Shown in pieces: positions 6,674-14,459 of a stretch of DNA of 23,958 bases (positions are counted from its first letter, which is position 1; every line of letters starts with the position of its first letter). Origin of the DNA: Pseudomonadota bacterium (GTDB lineage: Bacteria > Pseudomonadota > Gammaproteobacteria > Burkholderiales > Burkholderiaceae_D); the NCBI GenBank assembly GCA_023389425.1, contig JAEWEK010000020.1, positions 1-23,958 of the forward strand, written 5' to 3'. The notes below the pieces were generated by a model. It made no database searches. It saw nothing but the letters and a program-made list of their open reading frames with translations, and was not told where the DNA came from. Made by a program: the position numbers and the translations under genes.

Positions 6674-7867
6674 ATGTCCCGCGCATTCATTCTCCTGCTC
6701 GATTCCTTCGGCCTCGGCGCGCTGCCGGACGCCGATAAATACGGCGACACCGGCGCCAACACTTTCGGCCACATCGCCGCATGGGCCGCGCGCGAAGGCA
6801 AGCCGATGTCGCTTCCGAACCTGGAAAAAATCGGCCTGGCCGCCGCCGCCCACATCGCCTGCGGCGAATGGGCCGAGGGCTTCAGCCGGCGCGACGGCTT
6901 CAGCGGCGCCTACGGCGTCGCGCGCGAGCAGTCGACCGGCAAGGACACGCAGAGCGGCCACTGGGAAATCGCCGGCGTGCCGGTGCTGTTCGACTGGGGC
7001 TACTTCCCCAAGACCGTGCCGTCCTTCCCGAAAGAGCTGACCGACAAGCTGCAGGAGCTCACCGGCGTGCCGGGCTTCCTCGGCAACTGCCACGCCTCCG
7101 GCACCACCATCATCAACGAGCTGGGCGACGAGCACGTCGCCACCGGCAAGCCGATCCTGTACACCTCGGCCGACTCGGTGCTGCAGATCGCCGCGCACGA
7201 AGAGCACTTCGGCCTGGACCGGCTGTCCGAGGTGTGCGAAGTGGCCTACGAACTGGTCAAGCCCTACAACATCGGCCGCGTGATCGCGCGTCCGTTCGTG
7301 GGCGCCAACGGCGACTACAAGCGCACTTCCAACCGCCACGACTATGCGGTGCCGCCCCCAAGCCCGACCCTGCTCGACCACGTCAAGGACGCCGGCGGCG
7401 AGGTGATCGCGCTCGGCAAGATCAGCGACATCTTCGCGGCCAAGGGCGTGACCCAGCTGATCAAGGGCCCGGACAACATGGCCCTGTTCGACCGCCTGCT
7501 CGAAGTGGCCGACACGGCGCCGGACAACTCGCTGTCCTTCGTGAACTTCGTCGACTTCGACATGATGTTCGGCCACCGCCGCGACGTCGCCGGCTACTCC
7601 AACGCGCTGCATGAACTGGACGCGCGCCTGCCGGAATTCATCGCCAAGATGAAGGAAGGCGACATCGCCGTCATCACCGCCGACCACGGCTGCGACCCGA
7701 GCTGGCCGGGCTCCGACCATACCCGCGAACATATCCCGGTGCTGTTCTTCGGCCCTGGCGTGAAGCCGGGCGCGCTGCCGGTCGCGGACACTTTCTCCAG
7801 CATTGGCGCAACGCTCGCCAAGCACCTTGGCGTCAAACCTCTTTCGAACGGAACTCCGCTGCTATGA
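6674..7867 (+). CDS. deoB: Phosphopentomutase
   Basis: A 397-residue metalloenzyme of the alkaline phosphatase superfamily that interconverts (deoxy)ribose 1-phosphate and 5-phosphate. Present are the N-terminal metal ligand Asp10 in LLLDSFGLGALPDA, the phospho-acceptor Thr92 in GKDTQSGHWEI, and the C-terminal metal cluster in TADHGCDP (335-342) with Asp337 and His338, plus His349 and His353 in SDHTREHIPV. Length is close to the E. coli protein (about 407). It connects both phosphorylases in the operon to DeoC. Its TGA stop overlaps the deoC ATG in ATGA (7864-7867), so the two are translationally coupled. Confidence 0.97.
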   Translation: MSRAFILLLDSFGLGALPDADKYGDTGANTFGHIAAWAAREGKPMSLPNLEKIGLAAAAHIACGEWAEGFSRRDGFSGAYGVAREQSTGKDTQSGHWEIAGVPVLFDWGYFPKTVPSFPKELTDKLQELTGVPGFLGNCHASGTTIINELGDEHVATGKPILYTSADSVLQIAAHEEHFGLDRLSEVCEVAYELVKPYNIGRVIARPFVGANGDYKRTSNRHDYAVPPPSPTLLDHVKDAGGEVIALGKISDIFAAKGVTQLIKGPDNMALFDRLLEVADTAPDNSLSFVNFVDFDMMFGHRRDVAGYSNALHELDARLPEFIAKMKEGDIAVITADHGCDPSWPGSDHTREHIPVLFFGPGVKPGALPVADTFSSIGATLAKHLGVKPLSNGTPLL

Positions 7868-8820
7868 CCCAGAACCTCGATTTCAAACGTAACACCGCCG
7901 TCGGGCTGGACCTGGGCTGGGTCAACAGCCTGGAGGTCAACCGCAACGCGGCCGACCGCCGCGCCGCCAGCCTCGCCGCCCGCCGCACGGTCAAGAAGGA
8001 ATACCAGGCCGCGTGGCTGATCAAGGCGATCCAGTGCATCGACCTGACCACGCTGTCGGGCGACGACACCCCGGGCCGCGTCGAGCGCCTGTGCAAGAAG
8101 GCGATGCGCCCGATCCGCGCGGACCTGATGCAGTCGCTCGGCCTGACCGAGCTGACCACCGGCGCCGTCTGCGTGTACCACGAGATGATCCAGCCGGCCG
8201 CGCAGTTCCTGCAGGGCCGCCTGCCGATCGCCGCGGTGTCGACCGCCTTCCCGGCCGGCCTGTCGTCGATGGAAACCAAGCTGCGCGAGATCGAGCTGTC
8301 GGTGGCCGCGGGCGCGACCGAGATCGACATCGTCATCACCCGCCAGCACGTCCTGACCGGCAACTGGCAGGCGCTGTACGACGAGATGCTGGCCTACCGC
8401 CAGGCCTGCGGCGAAGCGCACGTCAAGGCGATCCTCGCCACCGGCGACCTGGTCACGCTGGAAAACGTGGCCAAGGCATCGTGGGTGTGCATGATGGCCG
8501 GCGCCGATTTCATCAAGACCTCGACCGGCAAGGAAGGCGTCAACGCCACCATCCCGGTGTCGCTGGTGATGGTGCGCGCGATCCGCGAATACTACGAGCG
8601 CACCGGCTTCATGGTCGGCTACAAGCCGGCCGGCGGCGTCTCCACCGCCAAGTCGGCGCTGCAGTACCTGACCGTGATGAAGGAAGAGCTGGGCAACGAA
8701 TGGCTGCAGCCGCACCTGTTCCGCATCGGCGCCTCCAGCCTGCTGACCGACATCGAACGCCAGCTCGAACACTACGTGACCGGCAGCTATTCGGCAGCCC
8801 ATCGCCACGCGCAACCATAA
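7864..8820 (+). CDS. deoC: Deoxyribose-phosphate aldolase, long animal-type form
   Basis: A 318-residue class I aldolase that cleaves 2-deoxyribose 5-phosphate to glyceraldehyde 3-phosphate and acetaldehyde. Schiff-base lysine is Lys218 in DFIKTSTGKEGVNAT; the second catalytic lysine is Lys254 in GYKPAGGVS; Asp155 lies in TEIDIVI. The protein is about 60 residues longer than E. coli DeoC (259) because of an N-terminal extension containing CIDLTTLSGDD. From memory, its length and both lysine numbers coincide with human DERA (318 residues, Lys218 and Lys254), and blocks such as LTG.W.ALYDE and LFRIGAS.LL.DIERQ look shared, so it belongs to the animal-like branch of the family. It overlaps deoB by 4 nt and is followed 18 nt later by the aldehyde dehydrogenase. 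Confidence 0.96.
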   Translation: MTQNLDFKRNTAVGLDLGWVNSLEVNRNAADRRAASLAARRTVKKEYQAAWLIKAIQCIDLTTLSGDDTPGRVERLCKKAMRPIRADLMQSLGLTELTTGAVCVYHEMIQPAAQFLQGRLPIAAVSTAFPAGLSSMETKLREIELSVAAGATEIDIVITRQHVLTGNWQALYDEMLAYRQACGEAHVKAILATGDLVTLENVAKASWVCMMAGADFIKTSTGKEGVNATIPVSLVMVRAIREYYERTGFMVGYKPAGGVSTAKSALQYLTVMKEELGNEWLQPHLFRIGASSLLTDIERQLEHYVTGSYSAAHRHAQP

Positions 8821-8838
8821 GAAAAGAACGGACACGTC

Positions 8839-11217
8839 ATGCCAACTATTCAAGAGATCCTTCAAACCATGGACTACGGCCCCGCACCTGAGAGCAGCAA
8901 AGAAGCAAACGCGTGGCTGGACCAGCATGGCCGCCGTTTCGGCCTGTTCATCGACAATGCGTGGACCGAGCCGGGCGAGACCTTCGCCACCTTCAACCCT
9001 GCCGACGGCAGCGAACTGGCGCAGCTGACGCAAGGCTCGGTGGCCGACGTCGAGCGCGCCGTCGAAGCCGCGCGCCGCGCCCAGCCGGGCTGGGTGGCGC
9101 TGGGCGGCCACGGCCGCGCCAAGGTGCTGTATTCGCTGGCGCGCCTGCTGCAGAAGCACTCGCGCCTGTTCGCCGTGCTCGAGACCCTCGACAACGGCAA
9201 GACAATCCGCGAAACCCGCGACGCCGACATCCCGCTGGCCGCGCGCCACTTCTACCATCACGCCGGCTGGGCCCAGCTGCAGTCGGAAGAGTTCGCGGAC
9301 TACCGCGCCGTCGGCGTGGTCGGCCAGATCGTGCCGTGGAACTTCCCGCTGCTGATGTTGGCGTGGAAGATCGCGCCGGCGCTGGCCGCCGGTAACACCA
9401 TCGTCTTCAAGCCGGCCGAATTCACCTCGCTGACCGCGCTGCTGTTCGCCGAGATCTGCCAGCAGGCCGGCGTGCCGGCGGGCGTGGTCAACATGGTCAC
9501 CGGCGACGGCCGCGTGGGCGAAGCCATCGTCAACCATCCGGGCATCGACAAGCTGGCCTTCACCGGCTCGACCGAAGTGGGCCGCATCATCCGCAAGGCC
9601 ACCGCGGGCAGCGGCAAGAAGCTGTCGCTGGAACTGGGCGGAAAATCGCCGTTCATCGTGTTCGAGAACGCCGACCTGGACGCGGCGGTCGAAGGCCTGG
9701 TCGATTCGATCTGGTTCAACCAGGGCCAGGTCTGCTGCGCCGGTTCGCGCCTGATGGTGCAGGAATCGGTGTACGAGCGCTTCATCGACAAGGTCAAGGC
9801 GCGCATGCAGAACCTGCGCGTCGGCTCGCCGCTCGACAAGTCCAACGACATCGGCGCGCTGGTCGATCCGGTGCAGCAGCAGCGCATCGCGGGCCTGGTG
9901 GAATCGGCGCGCGCCGAAGGCTGCGAGATCTGGCAGCCGTCGTGCGAGATGCCGGCTGCGGGCTCGTGGTACCTGCCGACCCTGATCACCGGCGCCTCGA
10001 CCACCGCGCAAGTGGCCCAGGCCGAGATCTTCGGGCCGGTGCTGGTGGCGAGCAGCTTCCGCACCCCGGGCGAAGCGGTGCAACTGGCGAACAATACCGT
10101 CTACGGCCTGGCCGCCTGCGTGTGGTCGGAGTCGATCAGCCTGGCGCTGGACGTGGCGCCGCAACTGAGGGCCGGCGTGGTGTGGATCAACACCGCCAAC
10201 CAGTTCGACGCGGCCTGCGGCTTCGGCGGCTACAAGGAATCCGGCTACGGCCGCGAAGGCGGCAAGGAAGGCATGTACGAATACATGCTGCCGCTGTCGG
10301 AAGACGCACGCCCGGCCGCGCCGGTGTTCGCGGACAAGGGCAAGGTCAAGCCGGCGCTTGAGGTCAATCCGTTCGAGGTCGACCGCACCGCCAAGCTGTA
10401 CATCGGCGGCAAGCAGGCGCGCCCTGACGGCGGCTACAGCCGCGCGATCGCCGGCGCCAACGGCGCCTTCCTGGCCGACGTCGGCGAGGGCAACCGCAAG
10501 GACATCCGTAACGCGGTGGAAGCGGCGCACAAGGCATCCGGCTGGTCGAAGGCCAGTGCGCACAACCGCGCGCAGGTGCTGTACTACATCGCCGAAAACC
10601 TGGCCGCGCGCGGCGACGAATTCGCGGCCCGCATCGCGGCGCAGACCGGCGCCAAGAACGCCGAGCGCGAAGTGCAGGCATCGATCGAGCGCCTGTTCTA
10701 CTGGGCGGCGTGGGCCGACAAGTACGACGGCCTGGCGCACCAGCCGCCGATGCACGGCATCACGGTGGCGCTGAACGAGCCGGTCGGCGTGATCGGCATC
10801 GTCTGCCCGAACGAGAACCCGCTGCTGGGCTTCATCTCGCTGGTGGCGCCGGCGCTGGCGCTGGGCAACCGCGTGATCGCGGTGCCGTCGCAGGCCGCGC
10901 CGCTGTCGGCAACGGACCTGTACCAGGTGCTGGATACCTCGGACCTGCCGGGCGGCGCGCTGAACATCGTCACCGGCAGCGCTGACGAACTGGCGCGCAC
11001 GCTGGCGTCGCACTTCGACGTGGATGCGGTGTGGCGTCACGACGGCTCGGCCGAAGGCTGCGCCGAAGTCGAGCGCCTGTCGGCCGAATCGCTGAAGCGC
11101 ACCTGGACCAGCGGCGGCAAGGGCCGCGACTGGTTCAACGCGCAGCAGGCCTGCGGCCGCACCGTGTTGCAGCACGCGAGCCAGGTGAAGAACGTCTGGA
11201 TTCCGTACGGCGTATAA
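8839..11217 (+). CDS. ALDH16-type aldehyde dehydrogenase with a second, non-catalytic domain
   Basis: A 792-residue protein made of two aldehyde dehydrogenase modules. The first (about 30-490) is complete: VPWNFP (165-170, Asn168), KPAE (191-194), FTGSTEVG (241-248), the general base Glu265 in LELGGKSP, and the nucleophile Cys299 in NQGQVCCAGSR. The second (about 518-792) resembles the NAD-binding half of the fold (EPVGVIGIVCPNENPLLGF) but lacks the Glu motif and Cys motif and stops early. This arrangement is the ALDH16 family, as known in animals and some bacteria. In this operon, directly after deoC, the likely job is oxidising the acetaldehyde released by the aldolase to acetate; that substrate is inferred. 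A doublet of hairpins separates it from deoA. Confidence 0.9.
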   Translation: MPTIQEILQTMDYGPAPESSKEANAWLDQHGRRFGLFIDNAWTEPGETFATFNPADGSELAQLTQGSVADVERAVEAARRAQPGWVALGGHGRAKVLYSLARLLQKHSRLFAVLETLDNGKTIRETRDADIPLAARHFYHHAGWAQLQSEEFADYRAVGVVGQIVPWNFPLLMLAWKIAPALAAGNTIVFKPAEFTSLTALLFAEICQQAGVPAGVVNMVTGDGRVGEAIVNHPGIDKLAFTGSTEVGRIIRKATAGSGKKLSLELGGKSPFIVFENADLDAAVEGLVDSIWFNQGQVCCAGSRLMVQESVYERFIDKVKARMQNLRVGSPLDKSNDIGALVDPVQQQRIAGLVESARAEGCEIWQPSCEMPAAGSWYLPTLITGASTTAQVAQAEIFGPVLVASSFRTPGEAVQLANNTVYGLAACVWSESISLALDVAPQLRAGVVWINTANQFDAACGFGGYKESGYGREGGKEGMYEYMLPLSEDARPAAPVFADKGKVKPALEVNPFEVDRTAKLYIGGKQARPDGGYSRAIAGANGAFLADVGEGNRKDIRNAVEAAHKASGWSKASAHNRAQVLYYIAENLAARGDEFAARIAAQTGAKNAEREVQASIERLFYWAAWADKYDGLAHQPPMHGITVALNEPVGVIGIVCPNENPLLGFISLVAPALALGNRVIAVPSQAAPLSATDLYQVLDTSDLPGGALNIVTGSADELARTLASHFDVDAVWRHDGSAEGCAEVERLSAESLKRTWTSGGKGRDWFNAQQACGRTVLQHASQVKNVWIPYGV

Positions 11218-11237
11218 AGGCAGCACTAACGTAACAC

Positions 11238-11265
11238 CGTCGTTCCCGCGCAGGCGGGAACCCAT
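11238..11265 (+). repeat. REP-like element A of an inverted doublet
   Basis: A 28-nt element containing the hairpin GTTCCCGC-GCAG-GCGGGAAC (11242-11261). It is the inverse of the element at 11290-11317 with a single mismatch in the core, so the pair could also fold into one long structure with about 27 paired positions. It lies inside the deo operon, between the aldehyde dehydrogenase and deoA. Confidence 0.8.
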
Positions 11266-11289
11266 GCTGAGCGTCCTGACACGCGTTCT

Positions 11290-11317
11290 ATGGGTTCCCG
11301 CCTTCGCGGGAACGACG
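11290..11317 (-). repeat. REP-like element B of an inverted doublet
   Basis: The partner of the element at 11238-11265 in opposite orientation, with hairpin GTTCCCGC-CTTC-GCGGGAAC (11294-11313). It is followed by TTTTT at 11318-11322, so it could partly terminate transcription ahead of deoA, or protect the upstream mRNA from 3' exonucleases. Confidence 0.8.
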
Positions 11318-11335
11318 TTTTTATAGGAATAAGCT

Positions 11336-12658
11336 ATGTACCTACCCCAAGAGATCATCCGCAAAAAACGCGACGGCGGTGTGCTGAGCGCGGACGAGAT
11401 CAGCTTCTTCGTGCGCGGCATCACCAACGACAGCGTCACCGAAGGCCAGATCGCGGCGCTGGCGATGGCGGTTTACTTCAACGACATGAACATGGACGAA
11501 CGCGTCGCCTTCACGCTGGCGATGCGCGATTCCGGCCAGGTCATGGAGTGGAAGTCGCTGAACCTGCCGGGTCCGGTGGTGGACAAGCATTCGACCGGCG
11601 GCGTGGGCGACGTGGTCTCGCTGATGCTGGGCCCGATGGTCGCGGCCTGCGGCGGTTTCGTGCCGATGATCTCGGGCCGCGGCCTGGGCCACACCGGCGG
11701 CACGCTCGACAAATTCGATTCGATCCCGGGCTACTGCGCCGTGCCCGATCCTGAACTGTTCCGCAAGGTGGTGCGCGAGGTCGGCGTCGCCATCATCGGC
11801 CAGACCGCGCAGCTGGCGCCGTCGGACAAGCGCTTCTACAGCATCCGCGACACCACCGCGACGGTCGAATCGATCGCCATGATCACCGGCTCGATCCTGT
11901 CGAAGAAGCTGTCGGCGGGCCTGGACGCGCTGGTCATGGACGTCAAGGCCGGCACCGGCGCCTTCATGCCGACCTACGAGAAATCGGTCGCGCTGGCCGA
12001 GAGCATCGTCGCCGTCGGCAACGGCGCCGGCACCCGCACCTCGGCGCTCCTGACCGGCATGAACGAGTCGCTGTGCCCGTCGGCCGGCAATGCGCTGGAA
12101 GTGCGCATCGCGATCGACTACCTGAGCGGCGCGGCGCGTCCGGCACGCCTGCACGAAGTGACGATGGCGCTGTGCGCCGAGATGCTGGTCATCTCCGGCA
12201 TCAGCCACACCCACGCGGACGCGCAGGCGAAGCTGCAGGCGGCGCTGGATTCCGGCGCGGCGGCCGAGCGTTTCGCGCGCATGGTCGCGGCGCTGGGCGG
12301 CCCGGCCGACCTGATGGAGCGTCCCGACGCCTACCTCGAAAGCGCGCCCGTCGTGGTGCCGGTGCCGGCACTGGCAACGGGCTATGCCGCGGCGACCGAC
12401 TGCCGTGGCCTTGGCCTGGCCGTGGTCGGCCTGGGCGGCGGCCGCATTCGTCCGCAGGATGCGATCGACTTCGCGGTCGGCCTCAGCGGCATGGTGGAGC
12501 TGGGCCAGCAGGTCGAAGCAGGGCAGCCGCTCGCCTTCGTGCATGCACGCAGCCAGGACGCCGCCGAGCGCGCGATCCGCGAAGTGCAGGCCGCCTACAC
12601 CATCGGCGCCGACGAGCCGGCGGTGCAGCCGATGATCTCCCACACCATTCGTCCGTAA
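11336..12658 (+). CDS. deoA: Thymidine phosphorylase
   Basis: A 440-residue pyrimidine nucleoside phosphorylase, the same length as E. coli DeoA, converting thymidine or deoxyuridine plus phosphate to base and deoxyribose 1-phosphate. Phosphate-site residues lie in VDKHSTGGVGD (82-92, Lys84 and Ser86), and the family signature is SGRGLGHTGGTLDKFDS (113-129). The base-binding residues Arg171 (SIRDTTATVES), Ser186 and Lys190 (TGSILSKK) fall at the numbers known in E. coli. The start is preceded by AGGAATAAGCT. It lies 118 nt after the aldehyde dehydrogenase stop, a gap filled by the hairpin doublet, and 10 nt before cdd. With Cdd it brings pyrimidine deoxynucleosides into the pathway. Confidence 0.97.
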   Translation: MYLPQEIIRKKRDGGVLSADEISFFVRGITNDSVTEGQIAALAMAVYFNDMNMDERVAFTLAMRDSGQVMEWKSLNLPGPVVDKHSTGGVGDVVSLMLGPMVAACGGFVPMISGRGLGHTGGTLDKFDSIPGYCAVPDPELFRKVVREVGVAIIGQTAQLAPSDKRFYSIRDTTATVESIAMITGSILSKKLSAGLDALVMDVKAGTGAFMPTYEKSVALAESIVAVGNGAGTRTSALLTGMNESLCPSAGNALEVRIAIDYLSGAARPARLHEVTMALCAEMLVISGISHTHADAQAKLQAALDSGAAAERFARMVAALGGPADLMERPDAYLESAPVVVPVPALATGYAAATDCRGLGLAVVGLGGGRIRPQDAIDFAVGLSGMVELGQQVEAGQPLAFVHARSQDAAERAIREVQAAYTIGADEPAVQPMISHTIRP

Positions 12659-12668
12659 GAGGCCGCAG

Positions 12669-13073
12669 ATGAAATACGCAAAGCTGATCGACGAAGCGCG
12701 CGCCGCGCGCGAACTGGCCTACACGCCGTACTCGAAGTTCAAGGTGGGCGCGGCGCTGGAATGCCGCGACGGCCGCGTGTTCCGCGGCTGTAATGTGGAG
12801 AACGCGTCCTACGGCCTGTGCAACTGCGCCGAGCGCACCGCCTTCTTCAGCGCCATCGCGCACGGCTACAAGCCCGGCGACTTCAGCGCGCTGGCCGTGA
12901 TCGGCGATACCGACGGCCCGATCGCGCCGTGCGGCGCCTGCCGCCAGGTGGTGCTGGAGCTGGGCGGGAACGAGCTGCCGGTGGTGCTGACCAACCTGAA
13001 GGGCGACATCCTTGAGACCACCGCCGCCGGCCAGCTGCCGAACGCGTTTGGGGGCTGGGATTTGAAGCAATAA
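12669..13073 (+). CDS. cdd: Cytidine deaminase, homotetrameric type
   Basis: A 134-residue zinc enzyme that deaminates cytidine and deoxycytidine to uridine and deoxyuridine. Zinc ligands are Cys53, Cys88 and Cys91 and the proton shuttle is Glu55, in NCAERTAFF and PCGACRQVV. The N-terminal AYTPYSKFKVGAAL and the ENASYG block (44-49) contact the nucleoside. The short single-domain length is that of the tetrameric (Bacillus-like) class, not the 294-residue dimeric E. coli form. GAGG about 7 nt upstream serves as ribosome-binding site. It is the last gene of the deo operon and feeds deoxyuridine to DeoA. Confidence 0.97.
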   Translation: MKYAKLIDEARAARELAYTPYSKFKVGAALECRDGRVFRGCNVENASYGLCNCAERTAFFSAIAHGYKPGDFSALAVIGDTDGPIAPCGACRQVVLELGGNELPVVLTNLKGDILETTAAGQLPNAFGGWDLKQ

Positions 13074-13083
13074 GGAATCGCTG

Positions 13084-13124
13084 ACGCGGCTCTCGCCGGG
13101 CGGGGGCCGCGTTCACCGGCTTTT
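13084..13124 (+). terminator. Possible terminator after cdd
   Basis: Two overlapping stems are possible: ACGCGGC (13084-13090) with GCCGCGT (13106-13112), or GCCGG (13095-13099) with CCGGC (13116-13120). The second is followed immediately by TTTT (13121-13124). It starts 10 nt after the cdd stop. Confidence 0.45.
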
Positions 13125-13129
13125 CAAGA

Positions 13130-13152
13130 AGTTCTCGTGAAACGCGAGAACT
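13130..13152. terminator. Strong hairpin, possible terminator on either strand
   Basis: A 10-bp stem (13130-13139 with 13143-13152, one G-T pair) with an AAA loop. A second hairpin, GCGCCG-CCAA-CGGCGC (13154-13169), lies 1 nt away and overlaps the stop codon of the toxin remnant. Read on the minus strand, the first stem is followed by TCTTG, so it could end transcripts from the toxin-antitoxin remnant. Confidence 0.45.
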
Positions 13153-13168
13153 GGCGCCGCCAACGGCG

Positions 13169-13292
13169 CTAAATCACTTCGACCAACTCGGAGTAGTCGC
13201 GCAACGTAGCGTCGGCTGTCAGGAAGCGCAGTGGACCACACAATGCCTGCGCAATAAGGATCCGATCAAACGGATTCCAGCAGCAGATGCAT
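13169..13292 (-). pseudogene. VapC-like PIN-domain toxin remnant with internal deletion
   Basis: On the minus strand an ATG (13292-13290) overlaps the antitoxin-like stop as TAATG and encodes MHLLLESV before a stop. Shifting frame by one base within the CTGCTGG run gives WNPFDRILIAQA, then RFLTADATLRDY, ending in VEVI and a stop at 13169. This matches the C-terminal part of VapC-type PIN toxins (H.D/NPFDR.L.AQA, then LT.D). Intact proteins have about 120-140 residues; here only about 5 N-terminal codons and 36 C-terminal codons remain, fused out of frame. The acidic centre of the nuclease is gone, so no toxin can be made. Confidence 0.75.
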
Positions 13293-13558
13293 TACCGCCC
13301 TTCGAACGTTGCCTGGATGTCTTCTGCTAAAGGCGCGTCAAAATCGTCGGCGATTCGGATTTCTCCCTTCATTGTCCCAGGGCGCCGAGAAGGCCTGTGC
13401 TGTTGAATAGGCACGAGCGTGGCTATTGGCTTGCCAGCTTTCGCGATCACTATTTCTTCCCCTTGCGCGACTGCATCGATCAGTTTGGAGAACTGAGTTT
13501 TTGCCTCCGGTGGGACATATACGGAAGATTCCTCCCGGCCTAATTTGAACTTAATATA
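13292..13558 (-). pseudogene. Phd/YefM-type antitoxin remnant without a usable start codon
   Basis: An open frame of at most 88 codons encodes a recognisable antitoxin: PPEAKTQFSKLIDAVAQGEE, then IVIAKAGKPIATLVPI, then RRPGTMKGEIRIADDF and a C-terminal EDIQATFEGR, the usual toxin-contacting end of VapB-like Phd/YefM proteins. No ATG, GTG or TTG occurs between the upstream in-frame stop (13559-13561) and the conserved domain. A GGGAGG site exists at 13538-13533 (minus strand), but the ATG after it (13524-13522) is in another frame and reaches a stop after 12 codons. A small frameshift near the N-terminus would explain this. A non-canonical start cannot be excluded. It precedes the toxin remnant. 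Confidence 0.6.
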
Positions 13559-13573
13559 TCAGACGTCTGACGA
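13557..13573. promoter_or_regulatory. Overlapping pair of GTCTGA motifs, candidate GntR site
   Basis: TATCAGACG (13557-13565, i.e. CGTCTGATA on the other strand) overlaps CGTCTGACG (13564-13572), and together they contain the perfect 10-bp palindrome CAGACGTCTG (13560-13569). The same motif occurs twice in the gntR/receptor promoter region. Confidence 0.35.
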
Positions 13574-13655
13574 GTTATTGGTTGATTTTAATGTTGAAAT
13601 GACAAAATTTCCGCTTTTACCTGGTTCGATTGAGTGATTCGGGGAGGATGAAATT

Positions 13656-13678
13656 GCCAGCGTCGAGCCGCCGCTGGC
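13656..13678 (-). terminator. Possible terminator of gntR
   Basis: GCCAGCG (13656-13662) and CGCTGGC (13672-13678) form a 7-bp stem with a 9-nt loop. It begins 5 nt after the gntR stop on the minus strand and is followed there by AATTTC, only a weak T-tract. Confidence 0.4.
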
Positions 13679-13683
13679 GCCAG

Positions 13684-14424
13684 TCAGTGCCCCGCGTTTT
13701 CGTTCTGTTCGAACGCGCGGCGGAGCCGCTCGCGGCTGTTGGCGAGGTGGGTGCGCATGGCGGCGCGGGCGGAGTCCGCGTCGCGCTGGACGATGGCGCT
13801 GAGGATGTCCTCGTGTTCGCGCATGGTGCGCTCGATGTGCACCGAGGGCGCGTCGCGATGCAGCGTCGAGGTGAACATCCGGGTGCGTGGCAGGAAGTGG
13901 CTGCCGATGTGGTTCAGTGCGTCGTATAGATAACGGTTGTTGGCCGCCTGCGCGATCGCCAGGTGGAAGGTGCGGTCGGCGTCCGTGGTATCCATGCCGG
14001 CGCGGCAGCAATCGACGAATTCATCGAACGCCGCCCGTACCTGCGCCAGTTGTGCCTCAGTGCGGCGTGCGGCGGCCAAGCCGGCGGAGCCGGCTTCCAG
14101 CATGATGCGCAGCTCGAGGACGGCCAGCACATCGTGCATCGATTCGACCGAATTCGGGTCCATGCTCAGGTGCTGCGGCACACCGCTTTTGGCGAAGGTG
14201 CCCTTGCCCTGGAAGGTCTCCACCATTCCGGCCGCCTGCATATGCGATACCGCCTCGCGCACCACCGACCGGCTCACGCCCAGCTCGGCGATGATCTCCG
14301 CCTCCGATGGAATCTTCTCGCCGGGCTTGATGCGGCCGTCGTTCATCATGCGTGAAACGTGGTCGACAACGGTCTGGGCGAGGGAGGGGCCGCGCTTGCG
14401 CGGCGGGCGGGAGCTTGGTGGCAT
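13684..14424 (-). CDS. GntR/FadR-family (FCD domain) transcriptional regulator
   Basis: A 246-residue regulator. The N-terminal winged helix (about 14-80) carries the GntR hallmark IKPGEKIPSEAEIIAELGVS (32-51) followed by RSVVREAVSHMQAAGMVET. The C-terminal all-helical FCD domain has the usual metal-binding set: Asp150 and His154 (DRTFH), His204 (REHEDI) and His226 (MRTHLANSRERL). FCD regulators usually respond to carboxylates such as sugar acids or related metabolites. The gene diverges from the TonB-dependent receptor and is presumably the repressor of that locus; repeated GTCTGA motifs lie in the shared promoter region. It could also act near 13560. The effector is unknown. Confidence 0.93.
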   Translation of the reverse strand: MPPSSRPPRKRGPSLAQTVVDHVSRMMNDGRIKPGEKIPSEAEIIAELGVSRSVVREAVSHMQAAGMVETFQGKGTFAKSGVPQHLSMDPNSVESMHDVLAVLELRIMLEAGSAGLAAARRTEAQLAQVRAAFDEFVDCCRAGMDTTDADRTFHLAIAQAANNRYLYDALNHIGSHFLPRTRMFTSTLHRDAPSVHIERTMREHEDILSAIVQRDADSARAAMRTHLANSRERLRRAFEQNENAGH

Positions 14425-14459
14425 CGGTGCGACGGTTGGAAAATATTTGAACGTGCTGC

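Noticed and set aside
11238..11317. Repeats considered as a CRISPR fragment
   Set aside because: The copies are in opposite orientation, each is itself a hairpin, they are scattered over the window and no regular spacers exist.
7594..11439. Very long open frame on the minus strand opposite deoC, the aldehyde dehydrogenase and deoA
   Set aside because: Its composition (Arg, His, Gln, Ala rich, no recognisable domain) is typical of the antisense of high-GC genes, and the plus-strand genes there are certain.
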